Part shown: in pieces, positions 1 through 8,414 of the stretch
Layout of the letters: every line of letters begins with the position of its first letter
Position numbering within the stretch: the first letter of the stretch is position 1
Origin: Bacteriovoracia bacterium
GTDB taxonomy: Bacteria; Bdellovibrionota; Bacteriovoracia; Bacteriovoracales; Bacteriovoracaceae
Reading direction: 5' to 3'
Length of the DNA stretch: 64,000 bases
NCBI GenBank assembly: GCA_030431635.1
Contig: JAUIIL010000003.1
Location: 248,001 to 312,000, forward strand
Made by a program: the position numbers and the translations under genes
The notes under the pieces: generated by a model
Told to the model about the DNA's origin: nothing
Seen by the model: only the letters and a program-made list of their open reading frames with translations
The model's database searches: none

Positions 1-33
1 AATCCGCTGCGTCTACCATTCCGCCACCCGGGC
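1..33 (-). tRNA. tRNA-Leu, 5' part only (cut by window edge)
   Basis: Read on the minus strand, the first 33 bases match the 5' acceptor strand and D-arm of a bacterial tRNA-Leu: it begins GCCCGGGTGGCGGAATGG and continues with GTAGACGC. The anticodon lies outside the window, so the isoacceptor cannot be named. Only 7 nt separate its 5' end from the stop codon of the lipoprotein gene upstream, so it may be processed from a shared transcript. Confidence 0.85.
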
Positions 34-40
34 CAAGAGT

Positions 41-433
41 TTATGTATTACTACAAAAAGCACCTACATTAAAGTCTTCGTAAATATAGGCCTTGTCAAC
101 AAAAGGATCGATGAGCCAGCCAATGGGTAAGTTGAGGATATTAACCACACCACCCACAAGAAAGTCGAATTTTGTTTTCATTTCAGTCTTTTCTACCTTT
201 CCATTAGGGCATTTTATGGAAATAGGAACATCTTGGCGGCTTCTGGTCATAAAGACAGCATTACTTTCTCCATCCTTTAACGAAATTTTTCCATAAGGAG
301 TGAAGACCTTTGTTGTTCCTTTAACTGGTGCGTTAACAAAACGGACGTATTGGTTGCTCTTATTAAACATTGCGGCACAACTTGATAGCAAGGCAAATAA
401 TAGTGAGTAAACAACAAATTTAGATGGGTACAT
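41..433 (-). CDS. small lipoprotein of unknown function
   Basis: A 130-residue protein whose N-terminus is a lipoprotein signal: a short hydrophobic stretch ending in the lipobox LSSC at about residues 16-19, so the mature protein probably starts at the cysteine and is lipid-anchored. The body is short and beta-rich in appearance, with a hydrophobic glycine-rich segment near residues 92-110 (VGGVVNILNLPIGWLIDPF) that resembles the membrane-inserting hairpin of small outer-membrane lipoproteins. An AAGGACG-type ribosome site precedes the ATG. The gene sits directly upstream of tRNA-Leu on the same strand. I do not recognise the family and propose no function. Confidence 0.75.
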   Translation of the reverse strand: MYPSKFVVYSLLFALLSSCAAMFNKSNQYVRFVNAPVKGTTKVFTPYGKISLKDGESNAVFMTRSRQDVPISIKCPNGKVEKTEMKTKFDFLVGGVVNILNLPIGWLIDPFVDKAYIYEDFNVGAFCSNT

Positions 434-505
434 ATTTCGTCCTTATTTTTAGTTCTAAAGAATTCATTATTAAATATGAGGGATGGATAGTCGATAATTT
501 TTTAT

Positions 506-1468
506 CTATCTCATTGAAACAAGATCAAGAGTCTCTTCTACATTAAAGCGGCAAAAATCATTTCCCAGACATTTTTTGATCTGAGTATTATCAATAAGGC
601 AGGTGTACTTCAGATAATCAATAAAGTAGTCAGGAAAACTCATCCCAAAAGGGGCCAGTGACTTATTAATGATTTTTCCCAAAGAAGCAATAAAAGGAAT
701 TTTTCTTCCTTCAACTCTTTTAAGTGCATCTTGAATCGCTATATAGTCATCCGGAGCGATATTATAAACCCCGAGGGGAATTTCTTTAATGGCCCTGAAG
801 AGAACCATGGCCATATCAAACTCGTGGATAAATTGATAAGTAGGGTTATAGTCAATAGGGGTTAAGGTCAATGGGCTTGTGAGAAACTTGCTAATAGCAT
901 TATTGATTTGTGTACCGATAATATTACAAGGTCTTAACACAACCGTTTCCATTTGTTTTTGATTTTTCCAGATCCAGTTAGTGCAAATTTGATCCATCTC
1001 AACAACATCTCTAAGTTCAGCATAATGAATACTGGCCCTGAGTGGTGCTGTTTCTGTTAAAAAAACAGAATTATCGGCGAGGGCTCCATAGACGTGGTAA
1101 GTACTTAAGATAATAATTTTAGAGATATTAAACCTTAAACAGAGATTAAGAATTCTATTTGTTCCCATAAGATTCAAATCAAGTCTCTTTGTAATTGCAT
1201 CACTATTATGAGCACTGTGACTGATACGGGCGAGATGGTAGACAATATCGAAATCGTAGCTTCTAAAAAGGTTTTCGAAGTTTCCTCGAGAGTAGCGCAT
1301 CGTCAGATACTCAAGTCCGTTAATTTGAGGGCAATCAGCTGTTTTTCTAGAGTCAATTCCTAAAATTTCATATTCATCAGATTTCTTTAAGATAAGTCTG
1401 GCCAAGATTTGAGCAAGTCCACCTGCAATACCAATGACAAGAATTCTTTTTTTCTTTTTTTGAGTCAT
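506..1468 (-). CDS. NAD(P)-dependent epimerase/dehydratase family protein (extended SDR)
   Basis: A 320-residue extended short-chain dehydrogenase. The N-terminal Rossmann motif is GIAGGLAQ near residues 13-20, and an acidic residue follows the second strand (LGID), suggesting NAD preference. The STYHVYG segment matches the catalytic Ser/Thr region of nucleotide-sugar epimerases. The usual YxxxK active site appears to be YAELR, an arginine for the lysine, so catalysis is uncertain. It is translationally coupled (ATGA overlap) behind the acyltransferase gene. The pair suggests lipid or surface-glycolipid metabolism, but the substrate cannot be read from sequence. Confidence 0.8.
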   Translation of the reverse strand: MTQKKKKRILVIGIAGGLAQILARLILKKSDEYEILGIDSRKTADCPQINGLEYLTMRYSRGNFENLFRSYDFDIVYHLARISHSAHNSDAITKRLDLNLMGTNRILNLCLRFNISKIIILSTYHVYGALADNSVFLTETAPLRASIHYAELRDVVEMDQICTNWIWKNQKQMETVVLRPCNIIGTQINNAISKFLTSPLTLTPIDYNPTYQFIHEFDMAMVLFRAIKEIPLGVYNIAPDDYIAIQDALKRVEGRKIPFIASLGKIINKSLAPFGMSFPDYFIDYLKYTCLIDNTQIKKCLGNDFCRFNVEETLDLVSMR

Positions 1469-2310
1469 TTAGAATTCCATTGTTTAAGAATATCAGAAAA
1501 AGGTTTTCTTACCTCATCAAAAAAGGGTCTTCTTTGTTTCAGTCCTTTGGCCATCATTAATTTTATTTGTTTTTCGATCCTGTAAACATGTTCTCGGATT
1601 TCACTCTCGGGTGCTTCATGAGAAAGGTTCTCGGGTAATGAGTATGGCTTACCGATATAAATATCAATTGGAGAAGGAAGAGGAAAGGCAATGGGGGTTA
1701 AAGGAAGAGCTGGAAGCTTCAAAAGTTTAGCGAGGCCTTTGGCCTGATAAACAAAAGGAAACATTTCTTCGGCTCCGATAACGGCAACAGGCAAAATTTC
1801 AGCTTGTGCTTTTAAAGCAATTCTAAAGAAGCCAGCAGAAAATTTTTGAAGCTTATAATAGTCACTGGTACTTTTGGATATTCCTCTCACTCCTTCTGGA
1901 AAGACAAGAATCGATTCGCCATTCTCAAGGAGATACTCACAGTTCTGTCTGTCCCCAAGAATTGAGCCTAACTCTGCTGAAAGAGAGCCTAAAAACGGAA
2001 GTTTGGCCATAAAACGCTCAACCATGGCCCTCAGGACTCGAGGAGGAGAGACTTCTAAAGCAAAGGCCATTGCAATTAAAATCCCATCTAAAGGAATTTG
2101 TCCTGAATGATTTGAAACAATCATATAGGGTCTGTCGGCAACATTTTCTTGCCCAAAAACTCTTACTTTAAAATAGTTTTGATAAAGAGGAAGGAGAAAC
2201 TCTAATACTTTATGAACCGAGTCAATATTAAATCCCCATGGATCTTGATAATTTTGATACTTTTCTTTCAAACTTTCAAAGACTTCGCTTAATTTTTCTC
2301 TCTCGTTCAT
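1465..2310 (-). CDS. lysophospholipid acyltransferase family protein (PlsC-like, MGAT-type motif)
   Basis: A 281-residue acyltransferase. The catalytic block is NHSGQIPLDG near residues 67-76. The spacing between His and Asp is longer than in classical PlsC (HX4D) and matches the MGAT/DGAT-like branch of the LPLAT superfamily. A second block, FPEGVRG, is the expected acyl-acceptor phosphate-binding motif. No clear transmembrane helix is seen; these enzymes sit peripherally on the inner membrane. It lies upstream of, and overlaps by 4 nt, the SDR gene on the same strand. Acyl-CoA or acyl-ACP transfer to a glycerolipid is likely; the exact acceptor is unknown. Confidence 0.85.
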   Translation of the reverse strand: MNEREKLSEVFESLKEKYQNYQDPWGFNIDSVHKVLEFLLPLYQNYFKVRVFGQENVADRPYMIVSNHSGQIPLDGILIAMAFALEVSPPRVLRAMVERFMAKLPFLGSLSAELGSILGDRQNCEYLLENGESILVFPEGVRGISKSTSDYYKLQKFSAGFFRIALKAQAEILPVAVIGAEEMFPFVYQAKGLAKLLKLPALPLTPIAFPLPSPIDIYIGKPYSLPENLSHEAPESEIREHVYRIEKQIKLMMAKGLKQRRPFFDEVRKPFSDILKQWNSK

Positions 2311-2396
2311 AGGAAATTTACTCTTCTTCTAAAGTAATTGATTCTTATATAATTCAGTTATACACTAAAATCCCTATAAGAGACAAAGGAGAAGAT

Positions 2397-2732
2397 ATGT
2401 CTCAGACAAATGGATCAAAAAAGAATCAAAAAAATCAGGACCTTGATTTAAATAATATTGGCAAAAAATTTACAGAGCTTGTTTCCATTGCCGGACAGGA
2501 ATTGAAAAAAACGACGGCCATTGGAAAAAAAATGATATCGGCTTCACGATCTAACTCATCCTTGCATGATTGTTATGAGCAATTGGGAATTTTGGTGATG
2601 AAAGAAGTTAATTCTGGACAACTGAAATGGGAAAATAAAAAAGCTCACGAGCTCATAAAAGAGATTGAAGGGTTAAAAAACGAGCTTGAGCAATTTGAAG
2701 AAGATGTTCAAAAAATTAAGTCTCAGAAATAG
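2397..2732 (+). CDS. small charged coiled-coil protein, unknown
   Basis: A 111-residue hydrophilic, lysine- and glutamate-rich protein with no signal peptide. The second half (about residues 55-108) has heptad-like spacing typical of a coiled coil. AAAGGAG sits just upstream of the ATG. Its 3' end overlaps the convergent engB gene by 17 nt. Possible promoter elements TTGATT (2338-2343) and TACACT (2361-2366) are 17 nt apart. I do not recognise a family. Confidence 0.7.
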   Translation: MSQTNGSKKNQKNQDLDLNNIGKKFTELVSIAGQELKKTTAIGKKMISASRSNSSLHDCYEQLGILVMKEVNSGQLKWENKKAHELIKEIEGLKNELEQFEEDVQKIKSQK

Positions 2733-3372
2733 CTAGCATTTTCTTTTCTAAATATTGATAAAGAGATTCTTCTAATTTATCGACTCCCTTTTTTGAGAGC
2801 GCAGACAATTCAAATATTTGTTTTAGCATTTTAAACTCAGGAAGAAGTTCTTTTACTTGTAATTTGAGTTTGGCTTTTTCACTTTGTTTTTTTAATTTAT
2901 CTATCTTATTTAAAACCAAGTAAGATTCGTGTGGAAGTTGTTTGATGTAGGATAAAAAGTGTTGATCGGCTTTTTGGTAAGGATGTCTCGCGTCTTGTAT
3001 ATTAATGAGTAAAACAAGAGGAGAGATCAACTGAAAAAAAGTATCCATCAATTGGTTCCAATTTTTCATTGTTCTCTGAGAGACATTGGCATGACCATAA
3101 CCAGGAACATCAAAAAGGTAAAAAACGTTGTCTATTCCATAAATTTCAAATTCAAAAATATTGATCTGTTGCGTCCTTCCTGGGGTATTTGAAACCCTTG
3201 CAGTTTTTTTCCCAAAAAGGGAATTAATAAGAGAGGATTTACCAACATTAGAGCGGCCTAAAAAAGCAAACCCAATAGCTTGCGGATTAAGTTCTAACCA
3301 TGATTGAAGTTGTCCATTTTTTTCAAATCCCATAATGAAATCACATCTGGAAACTTTTAATATTTGGTTCAT
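2716..3372 (-). CDS. engB: ribosome biogenesis GTP-binding protein EngB/YsxC
   Basis: A 218-residue single-domain TRAFAC GTPase, the normal length for EngB (YihA/YsxC), which assists assembly of the large ribosomal subunit. Visible G motifs are G1 GRSNVGKSS near residues 39-47, the switch region TPGRTQQIN, G3 DVPGYG, and G4 NKID. The family-typical N-terminal extension ending in FIMGFEK supports the chosen start. The C-terminal helix SLYQYLEKKM matches the family. It is transcribed divergently from the sigma-54 regulator and converges on the small coiled-coil gene. Confidence 0.95.
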   Translation of the reverse strand: MNQILKVSRCDFIMGFEKNGQLQSWLELNPQAIGFAFLGRSNVGKSSLINSLFGKKTARVSNTPGRTQQINIFEFEIYGIDNVFYLFDVPGYGHANVSQRTMKNWNQLMDTFFQLISPLVLLINIQDARHPYQKADQHFLSYIKQLPHESYLVLNKIDKLKKQSEKAKLKLQVKELLPEFKMLKQIFELSALSKKGVDKLEESLYQYLEKKMLAISET

Positions 3373-3457
3373 AAGTGAAAATTCTCATCTAAAAAATTAT
3401 TGTAGGATTTTATCTCTTTATCAAAAAGTATATAAGCTCGATGAAAAAGGAGATAAT

Positions 3458-4786
3458 ATGCAATCCAATAACTCATCATACTCGAATAATATGAATCAAG
3501 CAATTGAGAATACAGTGTTCTTAAACAAGCATAATCTAGATAATGGCGTCCGACTTAATGATATAATTTTTATAGCTCCTATCTATGGGAGAAAAAGAAA
3601 AATAACTTGTAAGAAAACTCATTATGTCATTATTCATGAAGACTCTGCACTTCAATCTTCGATCAGTTCAAATGAAATCAGGCTTCCAAGGATGAAAAAT
3701 GAAGAGTTTAACCTGGAGTTATCTTTATGTAATCAAACAACAGTTAGTCGTAATGAACAAAAAAGTCGCTATATTCTAAAATCAAAAAATAAAAAACCTT
3801 TCAGGTTAAATAATCAATTTGTTTTCAGTGCACTTCTCGATAGAGGGGATTGCGTTTATATAGGAGATAATAAGATTATTTTTAGTCAAGTAGAGGAGGA
3901 TAAAAAATGTTTTTCTCAGTTTGACCTTGAAAAAAACAAAAAGCTGATTTGTTCCGATTTACCTATTCTGATCCAAGGAGAAACAGGGACTGGTAAAACA
4001 CATTTGGCCCATGAAATCCATAAGGCCAGTGGTGCTTTAGGTCCTTTTGTTCATATTAACCTATCATCATTTTCTTCTCATTTAATTGAGTCAGAGCTTT
4101 TTGGACATGTCAAAGGAGCTTTCACTGGAGCGATGAATGATAAGAAAGGAGCCTTTTCCATGGCCCAAAATGGAACTCTTTTTATCGATGAAATAGACTC
4201 TTTACCCCTAGAAATTCAAACTAAATTATTACTTTTTTTAGATAATAAAAAGTATAGGCCAGTAGGAACAACTAGAGAATTAGAGGTTACGACAAGAGTT
4301 GTTTTTTCAACAGGACAGTGTCTTAAAAAACTAGTTGATAAAAAACTCATGAGAAAAGATTTTTACTTCAGGTTAAGTATGGGACAGACAATTGTTTTAA
4401 AATCAATAAGAGATAATATAAAAGTATTGGAAAGCTTTTGTGAACAATTCTCTTTTGAAAAGCAAGTGAGTTTAACAAAAGGATTAGTGGATTTTTATAA
4501 AACTCTTCCTTGGCCAGGAAACTTTAGAGAGTTAAAAGGTCATTTGGAAAAGAAAGTTATTTTATCTCAAACAAGAAAACTTGATTTTGATAAAGTTGAT
4601 GAACAGCTCATTACAAAAAGCTCAGAGCTACTAAGTTTTGTTGAAAGTGAATCTTGGCCGTGTTTAGAAGAAGTTAAAAAAGAGTATTGTAAAAAAGTTT
4701 ATTACTACTTTAATCAAAATATCAAACTTTCATCATCAAAGTTAGGGATTAATACAAAAACATTGAAAAGAATATTAGGTACCTAG
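3458..4786 (+). CDS. sigma-54-dependent transcriptional activator with FHA-like N-terminus
   Basis: A 442-residue enhancer-binding protein. I start it at 3458, behind AAGGAG at 3447-3452, because the longer reading from 3335 would run back into engB. Residues about 85-145 look like an FHA domain (VSR, then LDRGDCVYIGDNKIIF), a phosphothreonine reader rather than a receiver domain. The AAA+ domain has Walker A GETGTGKT at about 174-181, the sigma-54 contact loop GAFTGA at about 220-225, and Walker B LFIDEID. A short C-terminal region (NTKTLKRIL) fits a Fis-type helix-turn-helix. Such proteins open sigma-54 promoters, usually in response to Ser/Thr kinase signalling. No kinase gene is adjacent. 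Confidence 0.92.
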   Translation: MQSNNSSYSNNMNQAIENTVFLNKHNLDNGVRLNDIIFIAPIYGRKRKITCKKTHYVIIHEDSALQSSISSNEIRLPRMKNEEFNLELSLCNQTTVSRNEQKSRYILKSKNKKPFRLNNQFVFSALLDRGDCVYIGDNKIIFSQVEEDKKCFSQFDLEKNKKLICSDLPILIQGETGTGKTHLAHEIHKASGALGPFVHINLSSFSSHLIESELFGHVKGAFTGAMNDKKGAFSMAQNGTLFIDEIDSLPLEIQTKLLLFLDNKKYRPVGTTRELEVTTRVVFSTGQCLKKLVDKKLMRKDFYFRLSMGQTIVLKSIRDNIKVLESFCEQFSFEKQVSLTKGLVDFYKTLPWPGNFRELKGHLEKKVILSQTRKLDFDKVDEQLITKSSELLSFVESESWPCLEEVKKEYCKKVYYYFNQNIKLSSSKLGINTKTLKRILGT

Positions 4787-5704
4787 AATATAAATGATCT
4801 TGGCTTCTTCTGCACTTCCTTCCACTTCATTTTTTCGAAGAAATTCATTCGTTTCAAATAGTACTTTATCACGAATGATTTGTTTTCCTTCTTTCTCCAA
4901 TGGAAACTCTGGGACAATAGGCTCCATTGTCATAAGCATGTGATCTCTTAATTTATGCTCATTAGTGTCTAGGTACCTTTTAACAAAACGGCTGCTAAGT
5001 TGAAGAGAGAAATCTATATCAAGGTTATGGATTTCATTAATACTCTGGTAATAGATTGGCATTTTAACGTGAGTGAATTCGATTTGTTTTTCATCTTTTT
5101 TATAATACTCGGGACGCTTTCTTATCCCTCCAGAAGGAACTTCTTTTATTGCTCTCTCGTCGATACTCGCAGGCTGGCGATTCTGTGAGGATGGCTTTTG
5201 AATTTTATTACTTTCAAAATAAATTCCTAGAGATGATAGGGTGATAACGGAAAAACCAATAAACCCAGCAAGAAATTTGGAGGGGCTTAACTTAGCAAAA
5301 AAAACTTTTAACCCTGCAAGAGGTAGGATTAGTTGGTTAGAGACGAACTTTAAAAACTCAAGAGGAGTTTTTTGTTTGATAGCAGCTTTAAGTTGAAAGG
5401 ATAAAGCGAGGGCTTTTACCCTTAGGTTGGTTATTTCTGATTTATAGTCATAGTTTTTTGCTATCTTAATTTTCCCATCAGCTTGCTTTTTTATCTCTAG
5501 TGCCCTAGCGATGAGTTGCTGTTTTTTGTGCTGGATTTTCTCTCTTTTCTCTTGAAACCACTTTTGTGTTCTCTCTTCTAGTTGAAAATACTTTTTTCTT
5601 AGTTTTTGAGGGATAACAAGTTTAAAAAGAATAAGCGAAAGCTCTGCTAGTTTTAGCAAAATATTATCAATAAAAATTTCTATTCTAATAAGTAAATTCA
5701 ACAT
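4775..5704 (-). CDS. membrane protein with C-terminal FliL-like domain
   Basis: A 309-residue protein. Residues 1-35 are hydrophobic, about 40-75 are highly basic and helical, and a transmembrane helix lies near 143-163 (LAGFIGFSVITLSSLGIYF). After a linker, residues 210-305 resemble FliL: LDIDFSLQLSSRFVKRYLDT, then HKLRDHMLMTMEPIVPEF and a final helix, the order seen in the FliL stomatin-like domain. FliL normally associates with the stator. The genuine fliL of the operon is at 57264, so this would be a second, larger, orphan paralogue. The assignment rests on pattern only. Its 3' end overlaps the convergent sigma-54 activator gene by 12 nt. Confidence 0.6.
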   Translation of the reverse strand: MLNLLIRIEIFIDNILLKLAELSLILFKLVIPQKLRKKYFQLEERTQKWFQEKREKIQHKKQQLIARALEIKKQADGKIKIAKNYDYKSEITNLRVKALALSFQLKAAIKQKTPLEFLKFVSNQLILPLAGLKVFFAKLSPSKFLAGFIGFSVITLSSLGIYFESNKIQKPSSQNRQPASIDERAIKEVPSGGIRKRPEYYKKDEKQIEFTHVKMPIYYQSINEIHNLDIDFSLQLSSRFVKRYLDTNEHKLRDHMLMTMEPIVPEFPLEKEGKQIIRDKVLFETNEFLRKNEVEGSAEEAKIIYILGT

Positions 5705-5852
5705 AATCCTAATAACTTATCGACATTTGGAGGACTTATCTTGAGAGGAAAGTTTGAGTAGATTAATAGGAGAAGAGGCAATAATTTCCATTGGTTAGCA
5801 AGCAGGTTAGTTTTTTATTCAACTTTTCGAAGAGTATTATGGAGGGTTTTTT

Positions 5853-6488
5853 ATGAAAAACTTAAGCCTTATAACTCTTATGTGTCTTCTTGTTTCATGT
5901 TCATCGATTGTTTCAAACCGAAGCTATATCGAAATAATGGAGGATGAACCGGTTGAGCTATTTGTTCCAGGACAAGATTTTACAACAATTCCAGGAGATA
6001 CGGGGGAAGCGTACCGTTCAACAACAGAAATGAAAAGAAGAGTCCCTCCGACTGTAGAAATCCAGCAGCAGCAAGCCAGACATGTAAGTTTAGAACAAGA
6101 ATTGGCCTACTTAGAGTCTATTCAGAACAAAAGAGCTTTGGCACAGTACTTAAAATATTCAGAGCATATTGGAGGGACTTCTGAGAAGATTTATTTTCTA
6201 AAGATTCGCTCCATGCAGGAAAGAGAAAACTACTTGCGCTATAGGGGGATTGTTCAAGAAACTCCTTTCTATGATGAACAAGAATACAATCTTGCTGCAA
6301 ACCATCAGGAAGTTTTAATAGGTATGTCCAAAGAGCAGGTTATTCGTAGTTTAGGTCGCCCCATAAGAAGAGATATTGCTGGGGAGCCTGAGTATGAAAA
6401 TGAAAGATGGGCCTATTACGTTGATGGAGAGGCCAAATATATCTTTTTTGAAGGTGGTAAGGTCGGAGGCTGGAGTAGCGCACAGTAG
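5853..6488 (+). CDS. lipoprotein with SmpA/OmlA-like C-terminal domain
   Basis: A 211-residue lipoprotein. The signal ends in LVSC (residues 13-16). The middle is a charged, glutamine-rich helical segment. Residues about 150-208 carry the pattern LIGMSKEQVIRSLGRP, then ERWAYYV and YIFFEGGKVGGW, which matches the SmpA/OmlA (BamE) fold where a short helix precedes beta strands. True BamE is much shorter, so this is a related lipoprotein rather than a confident BamE. GGAGGG at 5841-5846 supports the start. It lies just upstream of accA and may share its transcript. Confidence 0.75.
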   Translation: MKNLSLITLMCLLVSCSSIVSNRSYIEIMEDEPVELFVPGQDFTTIPGDTGEAYRSTTEMKRRVPPTVEIQQQQARHVSLEQELAYLESIQNKRALAQYLKYSEHIGGTSEKIYFLKIRSMQERENYLRYRGIVQETPFYDEQEYNLAANHQEVLIGMSKEQVIRSLGRPIRRDIAGEPEYENERWAYYVDGEAKYIFFEGGKVGGWSSAQ

Positions 6489-6541
6489 TATAAGTTGTTC
6501 TCCTGTCTTGGATAGTCTATTATCAAAAGAAAACAAGGCAG

Positions 6542-7537
6542 ATGAAAATGGACTACACTCTAGAGTTTGAAAAACCTGTTAATGAACTTGAAAACCAGAT
6601 TGCTGAACTAAAACAAGCTTCTTCAAATCCTAATATTGATATTTCCAAAGAAATAAAGGCCCTTGAAAAAAAGGTAACGACTTTAATCAAAGATATTTAC
6701 CAAAACCTAACTTCCTGGGAAAGAGTTCAACTGGCAAGACATCCTAATCGCCCTCACACACTTGATTATATTCAAAGAATTATTAGCGATTTTCATGAAG
6801 TTCATGGAGATAGAAAGTTTTCTGATGATGCTTCCATGATAGCTGGTTTTGGCTATCTCGATGATAAGAAAGTCGCAGTTATTGGAATCGAGAAGGGAAA
6901 GAAAACTCAAGAGAAAATTAAAAGAAATTTTGGAATGGCTTCACCGGAAGGGTATAGAAAAGCTTTAAGGGTCATGGAAATGGCATCTCGCTTTCATATT
7001 CCCGTCATTACTTTTGTAGACACTCCTGGGGCCTACCCCGGCATTGGTGCGGAGGAGAGAGGACAAGCCCACGCTATCGCAAATAATCTTGAAGAAATGT
7101 TTCGAATTAAAACGCCTATTTTTTCAGTTGTTATTGGAGAAGGGGGCTCGGGTGGAGCTCTTGGGATTGCTATCGCTGACCACGTGATGATGATGGAGTA
7201 TTCAGTATATTCAGTGATTTCACCAGAATCTTGTGCATCAATCCTTTGGTCGGATCCTAAAAAAGCAGAGACCGCTGCAAACTCACTTCAACTTGGCCCT
7301 AAAAAAGCAAAAGAATTAGGGATTATAGATAGTATTATTAGTGAACCAGCTGGAGGAGCTCATAAAGACGTGGAAGAAGCTGCGGAGTTAGTGAAAAAAG
7401 AATTAGCAGAATTACTTAAAAAGTTTAGTCATAAAAAAATAGAAAACCTACTAGAAAGAAGGTTTGAAAAGTTTCGCCAAATGGGAAATCAAACAATCGT
7501 TGAAAAAGATGATTCCCTTCCCTTAAAGGATAAATAA
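6542..7537 (+). CDS. accA: acetyl-CoA carboxylase carboxyltransferase subunit alpha
   Basis: A 331-residue AccA of normal length, the alpha half of the carboxyltransferase that moves CO2 from biotin to acetyl-CoA to give malonyl-CoA, the first step of fatty acid synthesis. Family landmarks are the N-terminal FEKPVNELENQI, VQLARHPNRPHTLDYI, FGMASPEGYRKALR, the oxyanion region TPGAYPGIGAEERGQ, and GEGGSGGALGI. A second in-frame ATG at 6548 is an alternative start. The stop overlaps the yicC start by one base (TAATG), so the two are translationally coupled. Confidence 0.97.
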   Translation: MKMDYTLEFEKPVNELENQIAELKQASSNPNIDISKEIKALEKKVTTLIKDIYQNLTSWERVQLARHPNRPHTLDYIQRIISDFHEVHGDRKFSDDASMIAGFGYLDDKKVAVIGIEKGKKTQEKIKRNFGMASPEGYRKALRVMEMASRFHIPVITFVDTPGAYPGIGAEERGQAHAIANNLEEMFRIKTPIFSVVIGEGGSGGALGIAIADHVMMMEYSVYSVISPESCASILWSDPKKAETAANSLQLGPKKAKELGIIDSIISEPAGGAHKDVEEAAELVKKELAELLKKFSHKKIENLLERRFEKFRQMGNQTIVEKDDSLPLKDK

Positions 7538-8412
7538 TGAGTTTATATTCAATGACTGGTTTTGGGCGTTCTGAGGCCAGTGGTGAAAATTATAGTGTAA
7601 CGATCGAAATCAAAACGGTTAATAATAGGTTTAAAGATTACCGTTTTAAAATGCCTTCTTATCTTAATTTTTTAGAATTGGAGTTAAGAAAAAAGCTAGA
7701 TTCAATCGTCAAAAGAGGCACTTTCGATATTTTTATAAATGTAAAAAAACGAGAGCAAGAGTTAGTTGAGTTTAATCTTGATCAAAACAAAGTCAGGGCC
7801 TATTTGAGCCAATTTCAAAAAGCACTAGGGGAGAGTTCTCTCTCCATTCAAGCACAGCCAACAGACTTTTTAAGAAAAGAATTTCTTATGGATGATTCTG
7901 ACTCAAAAGAAAAGGAAGTAGCTCCTTTGGCCATTCAAGTTTTTGATGAGGCGATTAAAAACTTACTGAGTTCGAGGCTAGATGAAGGGAAAAAACTAAT
8001 AAAAAACCTTAGCGAGCACAAAAAATCTTATGTGGTTTTTTTTAGTAAGGTTGAAGCACTGAAGGAAACTTATCAAGACTCTTTGAAAGAGAAGTTACTT
8101 AAGAAAGTTTCTGAGTATAAAGAGATGGTTGGAGTTGAAGATAGTCGTCTTTTACAAGAAGTCGTATATTACCTTGAAAAATTAGATGTTGATGAAGAGA
8201 TAAATAGAATTCACTCTCATCTTGAAAAATTAGATTCCTTGCTCCAAAGTAGTGGAGAAGTAGGCAGACAAATTGATTTTATTGTTCAGGAGCTCAACAG
8301 AGAAACCAATACGATAGGTTCAAAATCTGGGCATGCAGAGATTTCAGATAATGTTGTTCAGATGAAAGTTCAGCTGGAGAAAATTAGAGAACAAGCACTA
8401 AATTTAGAATAA
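7537..8412 (+). CDS. yicC: YicC family endoribonuclease
   Basis: A 291-residue YicC protein. The N-terminus MSLYSMTGFGRSE is the family signature (YicC_N), followed by IEIKTVNNRFKDYRFKMP. The C-terminal DUF1732 segment ends in FIVQELNRETNTIGSKS, then VVQMKVQLEKIREQ, also diagnostic. E. coli YicC is an endoribonuclease implicated in small-RNA turnover, and the gene is very often next to gmk, as here (2 nt between them). No oddities seen. Confidence 0.95.
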   Translation: MSLYSMTGFGRSEASGENYSVTIEIKTVNNRFKDYRFKMPSYLNFLELELRKKLDSIVKRGTFDIFINVKKREQELVEFNLDQNKVRAYLSQFQKALGESSLSIQAQPTDFLRKEFLMDDSDSKEKEVAPLAIQVFDEAIKNLLSSRLDEGKKLIKNLSEHKKSYVVFFSKVEALKETYQDSLKEKLLKKVSEYKEMVGVEDSRLLQEVVYYLEKLDVDEEINRIHSHLEKLDSLLQSSGEVGRQIDFIVQELNRETNTIGSKSGHAEISDNVVQMKVQLEKIREQALNLE

Positions 8413-8414
8413 TT

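Noticed and set aside
3335-3457. N-terminal extension of the sigma-54 activator reading back into engB
   Set aside because: It would overlap the divergent engB start, has no ribosome site, and AAGGAG lies directly before ATG 3458.
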